Below, piece by piece: positions 53,059 to 60,853 of a stretch of 64,000 bases of DNA (positions are counted from its first letter, which is position 1; each line of letters starts with the position of its first letter). Under the pieces are notes generated by a model, which saw only the letters and a program-made list of their open reading frames with translations, had not been told where the DNA came from and did not search any database. The position numbers were made by a program, and so were the translations under genes. The stretch covers positions 1,989,699 to 2,053,698 of the forward strand of contig NZ_KB905378.1 in assembly GCF_000379085.1 (NCBI RefSeq), read 5' to 3'. Source of the DNA: Halomicrobium katesii DSM 19301 (GTDB taxonomy: Archaea > Halobacteriota > Halobacteria > Halobacteriales > Haloarculaceae).

Positions 53059-53826
53059 CTACTCGTCTGCCCGATCCAGTTCGTGAAACACCAGGATCGC
53101 GGTCCCGTCGTCGAGCGTCGACAGCGTCGTCCGCGAACTGCTCGGCTCGTCCGTGTCGGTCGCGAGCGTCGTCTGTCCGGTCCAGCTCCAGCCGTCGGCG
53201 GCGACGGGGAACGCCTCTGACCGGAGTCGCCGGACGGACGCCTCCGCTAGCAGCTCGGTCCACTCTCGGCCGCGCAGCTCGGCCGGCGACGCGGACAGTT
53301 CCGTCGCGAGCCGGTTGTTGGCGAAGGTCACTTCGCCGTCTGGCGTGACCATCAGCGTGGCCTCGCGGCTCGCTTCGAGGGCCTCGTGACAGCGCCGCGC
53401 GCTCGCAGTCAGGCGGTGTTGCCCGACGAGCCGGCGGATGCGATACGCCAGGAGTGCCATGTGGGAGTCGCCCGAGCCCTTTTCGAGGTAGTCCGTCGGA
53501 CCGTTCCACAGGGCGTCCCGATCGATCTCTTCGAAGGGGACGGCCGAGTGAAACAAGAACGGGACGTTCGGGGCGACTTCCCGGACCGCTCTCAGCAGCG
53601 AGCGCCCGTCAGAGCCGTCGGGTCGGACGGCGCTGACCAGACACTCGACGCCGTCGAGCCGGTCGGGCACGGCCGACGGATCGGTCTCGACGCGAATCTG
53701 GAGGTCGTCGCGATCCTCGAAGGCTCGTTCGATCGCCGACAGGTACTCGCGGTCGTCGTCGACACAGAGGGCTGTCGCCGGTCGCGCGCTCGTGGGCCGA
53801 ACCAGCGTCTCGATGGTCGTGTCCAT
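53059..53826 (-). CDS. Receiver-PAS protein with a non-phosphorylatable receiver
   Basis: A 255-residue signalling protein. Residues 17-135 have the receiver fold (ALCVDDDREYLSAI, then LFHSAVPFEEID, and YLEKGSGDSH with the conserved Lys). At the phospho-acceptor position the segment reads ECLVSAVRPDGSDG, where haloarchaeal receivers usually have VVSDYDMPGTDG, so Asp is replaced by Ala66. Residues about 145-255 form a PAS domain (TLMVTPDGEVTFANNRLATE). There is no kinase or DNA-binding output. It follows the HalOD1 and 51-aa genes on the same strand and faces the giant regulator locus, so it may be a phosphorylation-independent adaptor (inference). Confidence 0.83.
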   Translation of the reverse strand: MDTTIETLVRPTSARPATALCVDDDREYLSAIERAFEDRDDLQIRVETDPSAVPDRLDGVECLVSAVRPDGSDGRSLLRAVREVAPNVPFLFHSAVPFEEIDRDALWNGPTDYLEKGSGDSHMALLAYRIRRLVGQHRLTASARRCHEALEASREATLMVTPDGEVTFANNRLATELSASPAELRGREWTELLAEASVRRLRSEAFPVAADGWSWTGQTTLATDTDEPSSSRTTLSTLDDGTAILVFHELDRADE

Positions 53827-53876
53827 TGGCGGATCGGTCGAGCCGGAGTGGCCGGGCCGACACGGCGGTGGAGTGT

Positions 53877-54032
53877 TCACTGCTCGATTTCGACGGTCAC
53901 GTCCGACTGGATCCAGGCGTGGGTGCGCTCGGGATCCGCGATCATCGCGACGCTCTCGCCGCGGATGACGTACTCCTCGTAGGTTTCGCGGATCTGCTCG
54001 TCGTCGGCCCGTGTCGGTTCGTTCGTCGACAT
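53877..54032 (-). CDS. 51-aa acidic protein in the signalling operon
   Basis: ATG at 54032 to TGA, 51 residues: MSTNEPTRADDEQIRETYEE, then YVIRGESVAMIADPERTHAW and IQSDVTVEIEQ. The C-terminal pattern AWIQSDVTVEIE looks like a family of very short haloarchaeal proteins I have seen annotated as uncharacterised (DUF7331-like, from memory). It starts 2 bp after the HalOD1 gene ends, and ends 51 bp before the receiver-PAS start. Tight spacing supports a real co-transcribed gene. Confidence 0.68.
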   Translation of the reverse strand: MSTNEPTRADDEQIRETYEEYVIRGESVAMIADPERTHAWIQSDVTVEIEQ

Positions 54033-54034
54033 CC

Positions 54035-54283
54035 TCAGATCTCCTCCGGCAGCGGTTCGAGCGCGAGCTGGTCGTCGCTGCCGATCGAGATTCGGTAACC
54101 TTCGTACTCGAAGTTCACGGAGAGGTCGCCGGCAGACGAGACGAGTGCGTCGAGCGCGTCGGTGTCGAGGACTGTGCCAAGCGGCGTGAGTTCGGTCGGA
54201 TCGGTGTCGGTTTCGGCTGCAACTGCGTCGACGACGCGCAGCGACGGTGTTTGCGCGTGGCGTTTCACGGATGTGGTCGTCAT
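54035..54283 (-). CDS. HalOD1 output-domain protein
   Basis: An 82-residue stand-alone HalOD1-like domain: SLRVVDAVAAETDTDPTELT, then PLGTVLDTDALDALVSSAGD, then VNFEYEGYRISIGSDDQLAL. HalOD1 is a haloarchaeal output domain also found fused to receivers, so this protein may interact with the downstream receiver-PAS protein. The start could instead be the ATG at 54298 (adding MFRSE). Upstream on the same strand, about 150 bp away, lies palindromic element copy 4. Confidence 0.75.
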   Translation of the reverse strand: MTTTSVKRHAQTPSLRVVDAVAAETDTDPTELTPLGTVLDTDALDALVSSAGDLSVNFEYEGYRISIGSDDQLALEPLPEEI

Positions 54284-54430
54284 TTCTGATCGGAACATGG
54301 CCCGCTGTCTCCTTTGGCTTCCCCTAGAACTGTATTCGCCGCGGCGGTGTCTCTGGGCTATACATATAGTGTCTCGCCGTCGCCCCGGCTCCGCCGTGTG
54401 GTTTCACTGTCGGTGTCGTGGGACCCGCTC

Positions 54431-54511
54431 ATACGGATTATTGTAGCGATTTACCGGTGATCGTCTACTCCGTGGCGACGATCACCGGCAAGCAACTACA
54501 ATAAACCGTAT
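54431..54511 (+). repeat. 81-bp palindromic element family 1, copy 4
   Basis: ATACGGATTATTGTAGCGAT to ACAATAAACCGTAT, with inner stem CCGGTGATCGTC/GACGATCACCGG around TACTCCGTGGC. Unlike copies 1-3, it does not follow a stop codon: it sits between two divergent genes, and its flanks are swapped (CTC before, CAG after). Confidence 0.85.
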
Positions 54512-54588
54512 CAGTTATTCGACTGCGACGCGCGGGCTCGTCCGCGCGACCCCTGCAAGTCATTAGCGTCCGTTGTTAACTCGGACAC

Positions 54589-57500
54589 ATGATCTCACTC
54601 TGGCACGACGTGGTCCCGTTCGTCGGGGCGGCCAGCGGGGAGTGGTTCTTCTCGGTCTCCGGCGGCGTGACGGGGGTTGACACGTTCTCGATCGCGTTCG
54701 TGCTCACCGGACTGGTCGGCCTGGCGGTCCGGGGCGACGCCGACGATCCGATCGCACAGTTGACCGAGAAGGTGCGTCGCGTGGCAGCCGGCGCGGACGA
54801 CGTCACGTTCACGACCGACCGCGACGACGAGATCGGTGCGCTGTACGACGCGATCGACGACCTCGTCACTGCGACCGACGCCGAGGACCAGACCGACGAG
54901 ACGTTTCGCCGTTCGATCTACGAGATCACGAGCGATCCGGCGCTCGACGACGACGCGAAACTCGACCGACTGCTCGAACTGGGCTGTGAGCGACTCGGGG
55001 TCGAGACCGGCTTCATCGCACAGATCGACCAGGCCGACGGGCGCTACGAGATCGAGCGGGCGACCGGCCCGCTCGTCGCCGAGGAGAGCGTGTTCGACCT
55101 CTCCGAGACGCTCTGTCGTCGGACCATCACGTCCGACGACGTGCTCGGCATCGCCGACACGGTCGCGACGAGCGACCTCGACGACTCCGAGTACGCGGAC
55201 TCGGACGTGCGCAGCTACATCGGCTCGAAGCTACTCGTCGATGGGGAACTGTACGGGACGCTCTGCTTCGTCGGCTCGGAGCCCCGAGAGCGTCCGTTCA
55301 GCCACGCAGAGAAGGTATTCGTCGATCTCGTGGGTCGGTGGATCAGCCAGACCGTCGAGCGCCGCGAACGGATGGAGACGCTGGAGCGACACGCCTCGAT
55401 GCTCGATTCCCTGTTCGAGGAACTGCCGGTCTCCCTGTACGTCAAAGACGAGGCGGGCAGACACCTCCGCAAGTCCGTCTCCGACCGGGTGACGGAGTTC
55501 CCGGACGACGAGGAGTGGTACCGGGGCAAGACCGACCTCGACATCTACGACGAGGCGTTGGCCGAACGGACCTACGCCGACGACATGCAGGTCATCGAGT
55601 CGGGCGAACCCATCCGCAAGACAGAGCAGTACGACCCCAGGGCCGAGGAGTGGGTGCTCACCTCCAAAGTGCCCTGGCGGGGGCCCGACGGCGAGGTGCG
55701 TGGGCTGATCGGCGTGACCCAGTACATCACCGAGCGGAAGGAATACGAGCGCAAACTCGAAGCGATCGTCCAGAACACGACCAACCAGATATACATCAAG
55801 GACTCGGACGGCGTCTACCAGTTCGTCAACGAGGCGACTGCGGAGCTGTTCGACCGCGAGCCGGCGGAGATCCTGGGGAAGCGAGACGACGAACTCTTCG
55901 ACAGCGGGACCATCGAGGCGCTCATTTCGGAGGACCGCCACGTCCTGTCGTCGGGCGAAACCGTGACGACGACGACGACGGCGGAGATCGACGGCGAGCG
56001 TCGGACCTTCCTCGACAACAAGTACCCGTACCGAGACGAGTCGGGCGAGATCATCGGCGTCATGGGGATCAGCAATGACATCACCGAGCGACAGGCACGC
56101 GAACGAAAGCTGCGTGAGCGCAAGCGCGAGCTCGCGACCCTGATGAGCAACCTCCCGGGGATGGTGTATCGCTGTCGAAACGAACCCGACTGGCCCTTCG
56201 AGTTCGTCAGCGAGGGGTGCCGGGAGCTGACGGGGTACGAGCCAGCGGCGATCCGGAGTGGCGATGTGAACTGGGGAGAGGATGTCATCGTCGGCGACAA
56301 CGACGAGCTGTGGGAGACGGTCCAGCGCGCCGTCGACGACCACGAACAGTTCGAGGTCACCTATCCGATCGAGACCGCCGACGGCCAGCGGCGGTGGCTG
56401 TGGGAACGCGGCGTCGGTATCTACGACGACGACGGAACCGTCCGAGCCCTGGAGGGCGTCGTCACCGACGTGACCGATCGCAAGGCCCGCCAGCGCGAGC
56501 TTCGCCGGACCAACGAGCGGCTCAACACGCTCATCGACGCCTCGCCCGACGCCCTCATTCTGATCGACACCGACGGCGTCGTCGAGCTGTGGAACCCCGC
56601 TGCCGAGCGCATCTTCGGCTGGAGCGAGGCGGAGGTCGTCGGCGACACGCTGCCGTTCGTCCCGGCCGACAGGGAGTCCGAGTTCGACGGGTTCCGCGAG
56701 CGGCTGCTGTCCGGCGAGTCGATCAGCAGCGTCGAGACGCGACGACGCCGCACGGACGGCACGCTGATCGACGTGAGCCTCTCGGCGGCCCCGCTGCGAG
56801 ACGTCGACGGCGAGATCACCGGGATCATGGCCGTCATGGAGGACATCACGGAGCGCAAGCGCCAGGAGCGCCAGCTCCGGGAACACCAGCGCGAACTCGA
56901 CCGCTACCGAGAGTTCACCGAAGACATCCTCGACGCCGTCGACGACGTGTTCTACGTCCTCGACGAGGACGGCTCCCTCCAGCGCTGGAACAGCGCACAC
57001 ACACAGGTGACGGGCTACTCGGACGCGGAGATCGAATCGATGCACGCGACGGACTTCTTCGCGCCCGAACACCGCAGCGAGATCGAGGCGGCGATCGAAG
57101 AGACGAAAGCGACCGGTGACGCGGTGGTCGAGGTTCCCTACCTGACCAAAGACGGCGAGCAGGTCCCCCACGAGTTCGTCGCCGTCGCTCTCGAAGACCC
57201 GGACGGGAACCAGCTCGTCGCGGGAATCGGGCGAGACATCAGCGAGCGAAAGCGCCGGGAGCGCCAGCTCGAACGCACGACGGACCTGCTTTCGCGGGCC
57301 GAAGAGATGGCGGCGATCGGCGGCTGGGCGGCGGTCGTCGAGGACGGCGCGGCCGTCGACACCACGTGGACCGACAAACTGTTCGACATCTTCGGGCTGG
57401 CCGACGGCGAGGCCCGCCCGGTGGAGGCGATGCCCGAGTTTTACCACCCCGACGATCGGGAGCGACACCGCGACGCCATCGAGCGCGCGCTCGACCACGG

Positions 57501-59358
57501 GATCGGGTGGGAGCAGGAACTGCGACTCGACGCTCCCGACGGCACCCAGCGGTGGGTCCACACCATCGGAGAGCCGGTCCTCGAAGACGGCACTGTCGTC
57601 GAGCTCAGGGGCTCGGTCCAGGACATCACCGCACAGAAGCAACGCGAACTCGCGCTGGAGTCGCTCCACGACTCGGCGCGCGGGCTGTTGACGACGGAGT
57701 CGATCGACGACGCCACCCGGTTGATCGTCGACACGGCCGCGTCGCTGCTCGACCAGGCAGCGGTCGGGATCTACCTGTACGACGAGACGACGAACCTGCT
57801 CGAACCCGCCTCGGTGTCTCCGGGCTTCGAAGCGCTCTGTGGCGGCGAGCCGGATGCCGTCGGGCCGGGGACGGAGTCGTTCCTCTGGCACGCCTACGTC
57901 ACCGGGACCCAGAGCGTCCTCGAAGGCGTCGACACCAGCGGCGAGTCGGGCCCCTTCGTCGACGCGGTCGACACCGGAATCGTGGTGCCGATCGGGAGCC
58001 ACGGCGTCTTCGCCGCACTGGACGAGGCCGGCGAGATCGGTGAGAGAGATCGTTCCCTCGTCGAGACGCTGGTCGCGACCGCGGCGGCCGCCTTCGAGCG
58101 ACTCGAAAGCGAGGCCACGCTGCGCGAGCGCGAGGCCGAGATCGAGGCCCAGAACGAGCGGCTCAGACGCCAGATCCGGGCCAACGAGACGATCCGCTCC
58201 GTCGATCAGGCCCTCATCGGTGCGACCGACCGAGACCAGCTCGAAGCGGCGGTGTGCGAGCGGCTGGTCGACGACGAGGACATCTCCTTCGCCTGGATCG
58301 GGTCGTTCGATCCCGGCGGCGAGACGCTCCAGGCCCGTGCGTGGGCCGGTGCGGGCGAGTCGTATCTGGACACGCCCTCGTTCGACCGCTCGGCGACGCA
58401 CTCCGACCCGGCCGTCTCGGCGGCGCTGGACGACGAGCCGGTCGCGGTCTCGAACATCGCCCGGAACGTCCAGCAGGCGGCGTGGCGACGAGCGGCACTG
58501 GCCGTGGGTCACCAGTCGGCGCTCGCGGTCCCCGTCTCGCTCGACGACTACCAGTACGGCGTGCTGGCGGTGTACGCCGACGAGCCGGACGTGTTCGGCG
58601 AGTTCGAGACCGCCGTGTTCGCGGAGCTGGGGACGAGCATCGCCAACGCGATCACGAGCATCACGACCCGGCAGGCGCTCAACGCCGACACGCTGACCGC
58701 GCTCGAACTGCGCGTCGAGGACACGACGGACCCGCTGCTCGACATCGCGTTCGAGAGCGGCTGTACGGTCACTTACGAGGGCGTGGGTACCGTCTCGTCC
58801 GACGAGACTCGACTGTTCGTCCGGGTGAGTGGCTGTGCTCCCGCGACCGTCTCGGAGCTGCTCGCCGATCGGCATACGATCGCCGACCACCACCTCGTCT
58901 CCGAGAGCGAGGACGGCGGCGTGTTCGAGGTGACGATCCGGGGCGAGACGGTCCTCGCTCGACTCGCCCGGCAGGGCGGGCGAGTGCGAAAGATCGCCGC
59001 CGAGGGGTCCGGCATCGACATCGAGGTCGACGTGCCGACCTCGGTGGACGTGCGCTCGTTCGTCGAGACGCTCACCGACGACGGCACGGTCGAACTGGTC
59101 AGCCGACGCGAACGAGCGCGCTCCTCGGAGTCCGACCCCGCGCTCGCCGAGACGATCCTGGGGGCGCTGACGGATCGCCAGCGGGAGGTCCTCCGGACTG
59201 GCTACTTCTCGGGGTTCTTCAACTGGCCGCGCGACACGACCGGCCAGGAGCTCGCGGCGATGCTCGACGTGTCTCAGCCGACCGTCAACCGCCACCTCAG
59301 GCTGGGCCAACAGCGGATCATGCGACAGCTGTTCGACGACGAGCCCGAAGCGGAGTGA
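54589..59358 (+). CDS. Giant multi-PAS/GAF sensor with Bat-type HTH output
   Basis: A 1589-residue regulator. One probable membrane helix lies near residues 29-48 (TFSIAFVLTGLVGLAVRG), then a HAMP-like stretch (52-95), GAF (about 105-260), and six PAS domains starting near residues 272, 390, 518, 646, 774 and 901. Two further GAF domains start near 1024 and 1198. A bacterio-opsin-activator domain begins near 1366, and the C-terminal HTH_10 near 1526 reads LTDRQREVLRTGYFSGFFNW, then ELAAMLDVSQPTVNRHLRLG. There is no histidine kinase, so signals pass directly to a DNA-binding output. Some PAS domains end in the usual DITERK-type linker. It diverges from the HalOD1/receiver operon. Confidence 0.9.
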   Translation: MISLWHDVVPFVGAASGEWFFSVSGGVTGVDTFSIAFVLTGLVGLAVRGDADDPIAQLTEKVRRVAAGADDVTFTTDRDDEIGALYDAIDDLVTATDAEDQTDETFRRSIYEITSDPALDDDAKLDRLLELGCERLGVETGFIAQIDQADGRYEIERATGPLVAEESVFDLSETLCRRTITSDDVLGIADTVATSDLDDSEYADSDVRSYIGSKLLVDGELYGTLCFVGSEPRERPFSHAEKVFVDLVGRWISQTVERRERMETLERHASMLDSLFEELPVSLYVKDEAGRHLRKSVSDRVTEFPDDEEWYRGKTDLDIYDEALAERTYADDMQVIESGEPIRKTEQYDPRAEEWVLTSKVPWRGPDGEVRGLIGVTQYITERKEYERKLEAIVQNTTNQIYIKDSDGVYQFVNEATAELFDREPAEILGKRDDELFDSGTIEALISEDRHVLSSGETVTTTTTAEIDGERRTFLDNKYPYRDESGEIIGVMGISNDITERQARERKLRERKRELATLMSNLPGMVYRCRNEPDWPFEFVSEGCRELTGYEPAAIRSGDVNWGEDVIVGDNDELWETVQRAVDDHEQFEVTYPIETADGQRRWLWERGVGIYDDDGTVRALEGVVTDVTDRKARQRELRRTNERLNTLIDASPDALILIDTDGVVELWNPAAERIFGWSEAEVVGDTLPFVPADRESEFDGFRERLLSGESISSVETRRRRTDGTLIDVSLSAAPLRDVDGEITGIMAVMEDITERKRQERQLREHQRELDRYREFTEDILDAVDDVFYVLDEDGSLQRWNSAHTQVTGYSDAEIESMHATDFFAPEHRSEIEAAIEETKATGDAVVEVPYLTKDGEQVPHEFVAVALEDPDGNQLVAGIGRDISERKRRERQLERTTDLLSRAEEMAAIGGWAAVVEDGAAVDTTWTDKLFDIFGLADGEARPVEAMPEFYHPDDRERHRDAIERALDHGIGWEQELRLDAPDGTQRWVHTIGEPVLEDGTVVELRGSVQDITAQKQRELALESLHDSARGLLTTESIDDATRLIVDTAASLLDQAAVGIYLYDETTNLLEPASVSPGFEALCGGEPDAVGPGTESFLWHAYVTGTQSVLEGVDTSGESGPFVDAVDTGIVVPIGSHGVFAALDEAGEIGERDRSLVETLVATAAAAFERLESEATLREREAEIEAQNERLRRQIRANETIRSVDQALIGATDRDQLEAAVCERLVDDEDISFAWIGSFDPGGETLQARAWAGAGESYLDTPSFDRSATHSDPAVSAALDDEPVAVSNIARNVQQAAWRRAALAVGHQSALAVPVSLDDYQYGVLAVYADEPDVFGEFETAVFAELGTSIANAITSITTRQALNADTLTALELRVEDTTDPLLDIAFESGCTVTYEGVGTVSSDETRLFVRVSGCAPATVSELLADRHTIADHHLVSESEDGGVFEVTIRGETVLARLARQGGRVRKIAAEGSGIDIEVDVPTSVDVRSFVETLTDDGTVELVSRRERARSSESDPALAETILGALTDRQREVLRTGYFSGFFNWPRDTTGQELAAMLDVSQPTVNRHLRLGQQRIMRQLFDDEPEAE

Positions 59359-59488
59359 TCCGGAGTCTCGTCGCCGCTTGCCCGGTCGATCGCGTGCGGT
59401 CGTGCGGTCGATCCGGTACCGATCGACAGCGATCCGTGCGACGGGGGTGTCACCGCGCGTTTTTATCGCCGCCGCTCCAAGCCCGCCT

Positions 59489-60067
59489 GTGTCCTGGTTC
59501 AGCCGCAATCGCCACTGGCTGTTGCTCGCGCTCGTCGCGGTGACGACGGTCCTCGCCGTCGGGACCGTCGGTGTCGGGCTGGTCGCGGTCCTCGCCGGAC
59601 TGGCCGGCGGTGCCGGTCTCGGTGCCGTGCTGGGCGACGTGGCGCTCGTGTTGTCGATCGCTGCCCTCCTGGTCGCCGCAGACGTCGCGTTCGTGCTGGC
59701 CTTTCTCGTCACCCTCGCACGCCGGGCGTCGCTGCCCTCTCTGCCCGAGAACGACCGCGTCGCCGACGGGTTCGAACGCGCCGAGCGACTCGTCCCGCCG
59801 CTGTCTCGACTGGCGCTCGCCGACCGCTTCGCCGTCTCCACGGAGACCAGGCGCGAGCGGCTGAAAGAGCGCTACGTCGACGGCGAGCTCACGGAGGTCG
59901 AGTACGAGCGCCAGCTGCAGGCACTGCTGGCCGAGGCCGACGACGCGGCCGCGTCGGCCGGAGACCAGATCGAGGCCGATCTCGCCGCCGGCGGGGATCA
60001 GGCGACGGCCCGAAGAGCGGCCGACAGCGGCACCACCAGTACCGAACTCGAATCCGACGCCGAGTAG
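59489..60067 (+). CDS. Membrane protein with C-terminal SHOCT-like domain
   Basis: A 192-residue protein starting with GTG (MSWFSRNRHWLLL when read as initiator Met). A TATA-like TTTTTATC lies about 26 nt upstream, so the mRNA is leaderless and earlier in-frame ATGs are unlikely. Two hydrophobic helices (HWLLLALVAVTTVLAVGTVG and LGDVALVLSIAALLVAADVA plus extension) are followed by a soluble domain with a SHOCT-like helix pair, RERYVDGELTEVEYERQLQA-type (residues about 128-150). SHOCT domains mediate protein interactions. The acidic tail ends TSTELESDAE. Function unknown. Confidence 0.78.
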   Translation: MSWFSRNRHWLLLALVAVTTVLAVGTVGVGLVAVLAGLAGGAGLGAVLGDVALVLSIAALLVAADVAFVLAFLVTLARRASLPSLPENDRVADGFERAERLVPPLSRLALADRFAVSTETRRERLKERYVDGELTEVEYERQLQALLAEADDAAASAGDQIEADLAAGGDQATARRAADSGTTSTELESDAE

Positions 60068-60076
60068 CACGCTGAT

Positions 60077-60083
60077 TTTATAC
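60077..60083 (+). promoter_or_regulatory. TATA-like box upstream of 60107
   Basis: TTTATAC centred about 27 nt before the ATG at 60107, consistent with a leaderless transcript. Confidence 0.5.
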
Positions 60084-60106
60084 CGCGGCCCGCCGTCGGT
60101 AATCGT

Positions 60107-60658
60107 ATGACCGACGAGTTCAGCGTGTTTCGCTTCGACGTCGACGCCGAGGCGATGCGTGCCCTCCTCGAATCGCTCGGCGTCGAGCCGTCCGTGCCAG
60201 CGGCGTTCGAGCCCGACGAGACCGACGCCGAGCGTGCGAGCGAACCGCACGGCGAGCGGACCGGCCCACGCGTCGGCGAGACGCCGCCGCCCGGTGCCGG
60301 CGATCAGATCGCCGTCGAGGACAGTCCGGAAGCGAGCGGCGGCGGGCGTCGCACGCTCCTGGTGGCCGCCGTCGGCACCGCAGTGGTGGCGCTGCTGACG
60401 GTTCTCGCCGTGGTGGTGTACCGTCGGCGGTCCGGCGAGACGCTGCCGGACGTTCCGGTGCCCGACGACGTTCCGATCCCGGACGTGGGGACGCTACCGG
60501 GGCCGTTCGGCGACGCCGACGAGCCGAACCCCGAGCGATCTCGGCCGGCGGCCGACGAGGAGACGGTCGACGCCGCGCCGCTGGTCGGAATGACCCTGCT
60601 GTCGCTCGGTGGTGCCGTGTTGCGCCGCGTCCAGCGGCCCGACGACCGCGATCGCTGA
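60107..60658 (+). CDS. Single-pass membrane protein of unknown function
   Basis: A 183-residue protein. The N-terminal 85 residues are acidic and probably soluble, with a short folded start (MTDEFSVFRFDVDAEAMRAL). A single membrane helix (TLLVAAVGTAVVALLTVLAV) follows, then an extracellular or cytoplasmic Pro/Asp-rich repeat (LPDVPVPDDVPIPDVGTLPG). A second weaker hydrophobic stretch lies near the C-terminus. TTTATACC lies about 27 nt upstream of the ATG. I do not recognise the family. Confidence 0.7.
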   Translation: MTDEFSVFRFDVDAEAMRALLESLGVEPSVPAAFEPDETDAERASEPHGERTGPRVGETPPPGAGDQIAVEDSPEASGGGRRTLLVAAVGTAVVALLTVLAVVVYRRRSGETLPDVPVPDDVPIPDVGTLPGPFGDADEPNPERSRPAADEETVDAAPLVGMTLLSLGGAVLRRVQRPDDRDR

Positions 60659-60853
60659 CCGATCCGCGGCGCGAAAGCCGGCGGCGAGGAGCGAAGCGAC
60701 TGGTGGTCGTTCTCTCTTTCGACACATTATTTCGATCCGCATCGACAGTATTATTCCTGTCTTTCGTGTGTTACTGTCTAGCCACCGATACGGGGGGATG
60801 TTGGGCGTCGGGTTCTCCGGCGGAGCGCCCCGATCGGTCGGCCGTTCGTACCT

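Noticed and set aside
53877-54032. The 51-codon ORF as non-coding spacer
   Set aside because: Acidic composition, 2-bp spacing to the upstream gene and a family-like C-terminus make coding more likely, so it was kept as a gene.
8821-54511. The repeated palindromes as a CRISPR array or IS ends
   Set aside because: Copies are singletons spread over 46 kb, with no spacers and no transposase between or beside them.
55231-59841. Very long minus-strand open frame (1536 codons) opposite the giant regulator
   Set aside because: It is an antisense shadow created by high GC and codon-position bias. The plus-strand frame has clear PAS, GAF and HTH domains.
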